From the NCBI GenBank assembly GCA_963826695.1, contig CAWGXZ010000003.1:186001-250000 (forward strand): DNA of 64,000 nucleotides, given 5' to 3'. Of this stretch, positions 61,755-64,000 are shown in pieces. The translations under genes were made by a program, and so were the position numbers. The notes below the pieces were generated by a model. The model did not search any database. It saw only the letters and a program-made list of their open reading frames with translations, and was not told the origin of the DNA. Within the stretch, counting starts at the first letter, position 1. Every line of letters starts with the position of its first letter. Source of the stretch: CAWGXZ01 sp963826695 (GTDB lineage: Bacteria > Pseudomonadota > Gammaproteobacteria > Burkholderiales > Burkholderiaceae_C).

Positions 61755-62642
61755 TCAATCCACCCGCCGCAGGCAGTCGACCAGCCGCCGGGCGGCCTCG
61801 GGCAGGGCGTCGTAGCGGCGCACGCACACCGTCAGTTCGCGGTGCCGCCAGGCGTCGTCGAGCGCGACGATGGACACGCCGAATGCGTCGCGGTACGACT
61901 CGGCCACGGCCCGCGGCATGGCGCCGATGCCGAGGCCGGCCTCGATCATCCGCGCCAGGGCGTCGTAGCTGGTCACCTGGATGCGCAGCTGCCAGGGGCG
62001 GTGCGCGTCGAGCGAGGCGCGTTCGAGCAACTGGTTGATCGAGCTGCCGGTGTGCAGGCCGACGAAGGCGTGATCGAGCGCATCGGCAAAGCGCAGCGAG
62101 CCCGCGCCGGCCAGCGGATGCGACGCCGGCGTGACCAGCACGAGTTCATCGCGGTGGTACGGGAAGACCTCCAGCCCGGGGCTCGCCTCGGCCACCACGC
62201 CGACGCCGAGGTCGGCCGCGTTGTCGGCCACGGCGCGCACCACCGCCGAGCTGATCTTCTCCTCGAGGTGCAGCTGCACGTCGGGATAGCGCACGACGAA
62301 GTCGGCGATCTCGCGCGGCAGGAACTGGGCGATCGACGAGATGTTGGCGACGATGCGCACCTGGCCGCGGGTGCCGCCGGCCCACTCGCGCATCTCGCCG
62401 GCGATCTCGTCGATCTCGTGCAGCAGCCGGCGCGCACGGGCCAGCAGCGCCAGCCCGGCGGCGGTGGCGCCGACGCCGCGGTTGGTGCGCAGCAGCAGCG
62501 GCGTGCGCAGGCCGGCCTCGAGCTCGCTCATGCGCCGGCTGACTGCCGCCGCCGCAATGTGGCTGCGCTCGGCGGCGGCAGCGATCGAGCCTTCCTCGAT
62601 CACCGCGACGAACAACCTGAGCGACGTGGGATCGAGGCGCAT
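61755..62642 (-). CDS. LysR family transcriptional regulator
   Basis: 295 residues. N-terminal winged helix: MRLDPTSLRLFVAVIEEGSI, AAAAERSHIAAAAVSRRMSE and LLLRTNRGVGATAAGLALLA; effector domain begins GQVRIVANISSIAQFLPREI and includes MIEAGLGIGAMPRAVAESYR. Divergent from the FNT channel gene 501 bp away, which it might control; LysR proteins commonly regulate a divergent neighbour. Effector unknown. Confidence 0.93.
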   Translation of the reverse strand: MRLDPTSLRLFVAVIEEGSIAAAAERSHIAAAAVSRRMSELEAGLRTPLLLRTNRGVGATAAGLALLARARRLLHEIDEIAGEMREWAGGTRGQVRIVANISSIAQFLPREIADFVVRYPDVQLHLEEKISSAVVRAVADNAADLGVGVVAEASPGLEVFPYHRDELVLVTPASHPLAGAGSLRFADALDHAFVGLHTGSSINQLLERASLDAHRPWQLRIQVTSYDALARMIEAGLGIGAMPRAVAESYRDAFGVSIVALDDAWRHRELTVCVRRYDALPEAARRLVDCLRRVD

Positions 62643-63143
62643 GCCGCATTCTGGTGCGTGCGGCGGCAGGGGGCTTTTTGCCGTCGGTGCGCCAGTACCG
62701 CAAGCTTGGCGGCCCGTCGACGCTTCGGCATCGAGTCGCTTCCGCACCGAGACGGCCACTCGAAGCTGGCGATGCACGGCCGTGTGCACCAAGCCAGCGC
62801 CGAGACGCCCGAAGTGGACTGCTCCACCGGCGCTCTCCGAGTGAATGCGCCGCGGCGCCGGGGCACTGGCAGACCGGCATGGCACTTGCGAGTGATGGGC
62901 ATGGGGCGGTCCGGGCAGCGGGCTCGGGGGCCGTGCCGAATGTCCGTGCTGCGGTTCTGCTGCCATGAATCAGCGCCAAGCCGGTCTTCGCATCTCGGCC
63001 CTGCAGGCATCGACCTGTGCACCGCCCCTGACCGGAGCACCCGCAGCTTCCGGTGCGGCGAATGACGTTGCTGATGTCAATCGCTGCAGGCCCGTCGCAC
63101 TCGACCCATCCGCCACCTTCACCGTCAGAAACACCCTACCGCC
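62643..63143. other. 501-bp divergent intergenic region between lysR-type and FNT genes
   Basis: No convincing coding sequence. It must carry the promoters of both divergent genes and perhaps a LysR operator; I find no T-N11-A palindrome that stands out. It is unusually long for this compact window, so a degraded small gene cannot be excluded. Confidence 0.4.
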
Positions 63144-63992
63144 ATGGCCTACCTCGCTCCTGTTGAATTTGTCTCGAAGATGGTCGACGCCGGAGAATCC
63201 AAGCTCCTGATGTCCACCCGGGACACGCTGATCCGCTCCTACATGGCCGGGGCGATCCTCGCGTTGGCCGCGGCCTTCGCCGTGACGGTGACGGTCAATA
63301 CCGGCAATCCGCTGATCGGCGCGCTGCTGTTCCCGGTCGGCTTCTGCCTGCTTTATTTGCTGGGCTTCGATCTGCTGACCGGCGTGTTCACCTTGGTGCC
63401 GCTGGCCATGCTGGACAAGCGCCCTGGAGCGACCTGGGGCGGCGTGATGCGCAACTGGACGCTGGTGTTCTTCGGCAATTTCGCAGGGGCGATCACCGTT
63501 GCCGTCTTCATGGCCATCATCTTCACGTTCGGCTTCACGCAGGCGCCCGACGCGGTCGGCATGAAGATCGGCTCGATCGGCGAAGGCCGTACCGTCGGCT
63601 ACGCCTCGCACGGCGCCGCCGGGATGCTGACGCTGTTCATTCGCGGCGTGATGTGCAACTGGATGGTTTCCACCGGCGTCGTCGCGGCCATGATGTCGAC
63701 GACGGTCTCGGGCAAGGTCATCGGGATGTGGATGCCGATCCTGGTGTTCTTCTACATGGGCTTCGAACACTCGATCGTCAACATGTTCCTCTTCCCGGCG
63801 GGCCTGATGCTGGGCGGGCATTTCACGTTCATGGACTACCTGCTGTGGAACGAGATCCCGACGGTGGTGGGCAACCTGGTGGGCGGGCTCACCTTCGTGG
63901 GCGCGACGCTTTACTCCACGCACTACAAGACGGCGCCCCTGCGCGGCGCCGGCTCCGCGCGCCCATCGACGGCCAAGCGCGCAGCAGCCTGA
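63144..63992 (+). CDS. Formate/nitrite transporter family channel (FNT)
   Basis: 282 residues with six membrane helices: AGAILALAAAFAVTVTVNTG, LLFPVGFCLLYLLGFDLLTG and IRGVMCNWMVSTGVVAAMMS; FNT hallmarks are the omega-loop region GFDLLTG, the N-type CNW motif and the central His (HSIVNMF region). Carries formate, nitrite or related monovalent anions. A formamidase that releases formate is encoded in the window, though 48 kb away. The gene appears complete; 8 bases remain after its stop. Confidence 0.92.
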   Translation: MAYLAPVEFVSKMVDAGESKLLMSTRDTLIRSYMAGAILALAAAFAVTVTVNTGNPLIGALLFPVGFCLLYLLGFDLLTGVFTLVPLAMLDKRPGATWGGVMRNWTLVFFGNFAGAITVAVFMAIIFTFGFTQAPDAVGMKIGSIGEGRTVGYASHGAAGMLTLFIRGVMCNWMVSTGVVAAMMSTTVSGKVIGMWMPILVFFYMGFEHSIVNMFLFPAGLMLGGHFTFMDYLLWNEIPTVVGNLVGGLTFVGATLYSTHYKTAPLRGAGSARPSTAKRAAA

Positions 63993-64000
63993 AGCCGGCG

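Overview
GC-rich, tightly packed DNA from a betaproteobacterium, most likely Burkholderiales. The evidence is the orphan Bug (TctC-type) binding proteins, the urt urea transporter, the AtzG/AtzE/AtzH trio, CstA-YbdD, and many genes joined by 4-base ATGA or GTGA overlaps. I see no rRNA, tRNA, CRISPR array or intact insertion sequence. All assignments come from reading motifs and gene context; no database was searched.

Layout. 1-1.7 kb: end of a urea ABC transporter operon (urtC-urtD-urtE). 1.7-7.9 kb: accessory zone with two decayed genes (a vanadium haloperoxidase-like gene and the tail of a B12-binding radical SAM gene), then a compositionally foreign operon (4236-7671) coding for an all-helical protein and a protein with a restriction-endonuclease-like N-terminus; this is the best candidate for an undescribed, possibly defence-related system. 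7.9-11.6 kb: a redoxin, a serine beta-lactamase-like hydrolase and a HepT/MntA toxin-antitoxin pair behind a hairpin-rich leader.

11.4-26.4 kb: the metabolic core, two large minus-strand operons for ureido and amide nitrogen. The first has a BMP-type binding protein, two permeases and an ATPase, plus formamidase and two cysteine hydrolases, one closely resembling biuret hydrolase. The second has allophanate hydrolase (atzF), a TauABC-type transporter and atzG-atzE-atzH (1-carboxybiuret hydrolase and partner). Each has a sigma-54 type -24/-12 sequence upstream, which fits nitrogen control. With the urea transporter at the left edge, this part of the window looks specialised for scavenging biuret- and urea-like nitrogen.

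26.5-35.8 kb: a secreted nuclease, cstA-ybdD, then an envelope-modification operon (LTA-synthase-like transferase, dgkA, PAP2 phosphatase) divergent from a PmrAB/QseBC-like two-component system, with a perfect PmrA-type box between them. 35.9-44.5 kb: gamma-glutamyltransferase, Bug protein, GST, DUF3606, a beta/gamma-crystallin-metzincin fusion, DSD1-type PLP enzyme with RidA, an AbrB-PIN toxin-antitoxin module with its operator, and relics of hsdM, tctC and DUF3606 genes. 44.6-49.3 kb: DsrE, nucleotidase-like lipoprotein, MBL-rhodanese and two YeeE/YedE transporters (sulfur handling). 49.5-55 kb: Bug protein, HMG-CoA-lyase-like enzyme, class III CoA-transferase, LeuD/LeuC. 55-64 kb: molybdenum hydroxylase pair, DbpA helicase, DsbA-like oxidoreductase, a beta/gamma-crystallin protein, LysR regulator and FNT channel.

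Sequence quality: many genes carry single-base indels, densest at 20.2-24.3 kb and 59.1-60.1 kb. Joining the frames restores conserved proteins without internal stops, so most are probably consensus errors rather than true decay. Such genes are listed as CDS with the frameshift stated; genuinely degenerate fragments are listed as pseudogenes.
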